Shown here in pieces: positions 6,054 through 6,368 of a stretch of 6,368 bases of DNA (positions within the stretch are counted from its first letter, which is position 1; every line of letters starts with the position of its first letter). The notes beneath the pieces were generated by a model. It had not been told where the DNA came from, ran no database searches, and was given only the letters and a program-made list of their open reading frames with translations. Made by a program: the position numbers and the translations under genes. Source of the stretch: Sulfurimonadaceae bacterium. Its GTDB lineage: Bacteria; Campylobacterota; Campylobacteria; Campylobacterales; Sulfurimonadaceae. The stretch is taken from NCBI GenBank assembly GCA_030610325.1, contig JAUWRZ010000128.1:1-6368 (forward strand). Reading direction: 5' to 3'.

Positions 6054-6257
6054 ATGAAAACATGTAAGAAATGCGGTGAAGAGATCACTGCTGATGAAAA
6101 AGTCTGTCCCTCTTGCGGCACGGAAGTGCCTCAAGGCTTTAACGCGAAACCGTGGATAATACTTGCCATCATCATCCTGGTCATCATGGAGATCTTGTTA
6201 GGACGGGGTCCAGGTGCCGAGACCAAGAGCGAGCCTACTGTAGAGGTCGTAAAATAA
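6054..6257 (+). CDS. Small zinc-ribbon membrane protein
   Basis: A 67-residue protein with an N-terminal zinc ribbon, CKKC (4-7) and CPSC (18-21), each Cys pair followed by Gly, which should hold one zinc ion. A single hydrophobic helix (about 32-49, rich in Ile) and a short charged tail (GAETKSEPTVEVVK) follow. With no signal peptide the ribbon is expected in the cytoplasm and the tail outside. Proteins of this zinc-ribbon-plus-helix build are common in bacteria and mostly uncharacterised, so no function is assigned. The ATG at 6054 is preferred over the TTG just before it because AAAGG lies at the proper distance. It follows the interrupted cyclase on the same strand but has its own promoter-like box. 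Confidence 0.82.
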   Translation: MKTCKKCGEEITADEKVCPSCGTEVPQGFNAKPWIILAIIILVIMEILLGRGPGAETKSEPTVEVVK

Positions 6258-6311
6258 GGCCTCATTGACCCTTCACCAATATCATCAAATCTTCTATCTT
6301 ACAAGTACTAC

Positions 6312-6368
6312 TTATGTATACTCATGACATCTTTTAAAAGCAGCACTTACAAGGTCGTCCATGAGAGC
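6312..6368 (-). CDS. Possible C-terminal tail of a gene entering from the right
   Basis: On the minus strand the frame entering at the window edge stays open for 18 codons, reading LMDDLVSAAFKRCHEYT before TAA (6314-6312). The amphipathic stretch is protein-like and vaguely recalls the helix near the end of YbaB/EbfC nucleoid proteins, though that is too short to trust. If real, the gene is convergent with the zinc-ribbon gene across about 55 bases with no obvious terminator. It could equally be non-coding. Confidence 0.27.
   Translation of the reverse strand, partial: ALMDDLVSAAFKRCHEYT

Noticed and set aside
6361..6368. Start of a plus-strand gene at ATG 6361 after AAGG (6351-6354)
   Set aside because: Only two and a half codons are visible, and the minus-strand tail reading competes for the same bases.

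Overview
The window most resembles a mesophilic campylobacterote of the Sulfurovum/Sulfurimonas kind. The reasons are an ArsRS-like two-component pair (kinase H-box followed by a TPITKGR stretch), moderate base composition, tightly packed genes, and promoters with clear -10 boxes but poor -35 boxes. This is inferred from protein character only. There is no rRNA, tRNA, insertion sequence or CRISPR array.

Layout. Positions 1-2368 (+) hold a compact three-gene signalling operon. It encodes a small periplasmic lipoprotein with two CpxP/Spy-type LTxxQ motifs, an OmpR-family response regulator and a membrane histidine kinase. The genes are joined by an ATGA overlap and a 0-bp junction. Upstream lies a tandem 10-bp repeat that reads, on the minus strand, as an exact GTAAA-N5-GTAAA CpxR-type box. 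The arrangement suggests an autoregulated envelope-stress circuit in which the lipoprotein is a sensor accessory or output. Positions 2369-2670 contain no intact gene, but possibly a decayed reading frame spread over three phases.

Positions 2671-3270 (-) encode a class I SAM-dependent methyltransferase. Positions 3458-4468 (-) hold a GH19 chitinase catalytic domain. Its 5' part, with secretion signal and any binding module, is gone, and its open frame begins right after a stop codon with no usable start in the N-terminal part. A perfect 9-bp hairpin lies downstream of it.

Positions 4572-4778 (+) encode a ribbon-helix-helix antitoxin-like protein with no toxin. Its stop overlaps the ATG of a three-codon ORF. 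Positions 4902-5996 (+) hold a six-helix membrane diguanylate cyclase with an intact GGEEF active site and RxxD inhibitory site, interrupted in frame by one TAG codon. Positions 6054-6257 (+) encode a small zinc-ribbon membrane protein, and the window ends in what may be the C-terminal tail of a minus-strand gene.

Overall, the left third is a healthy regulatory operon. The stretch from about 3.4 to 6.0 kb looks like an eroding accessory segment: truncated chitinase, orphan antitoxin and nonsense-interrupted cyclase. I see no convincing new multi-gene system. The most notable signals are the CpxR-like box on a Cpx-like operon, the single amber codon in an otherwise intact cyclase, and the headless chitinase.
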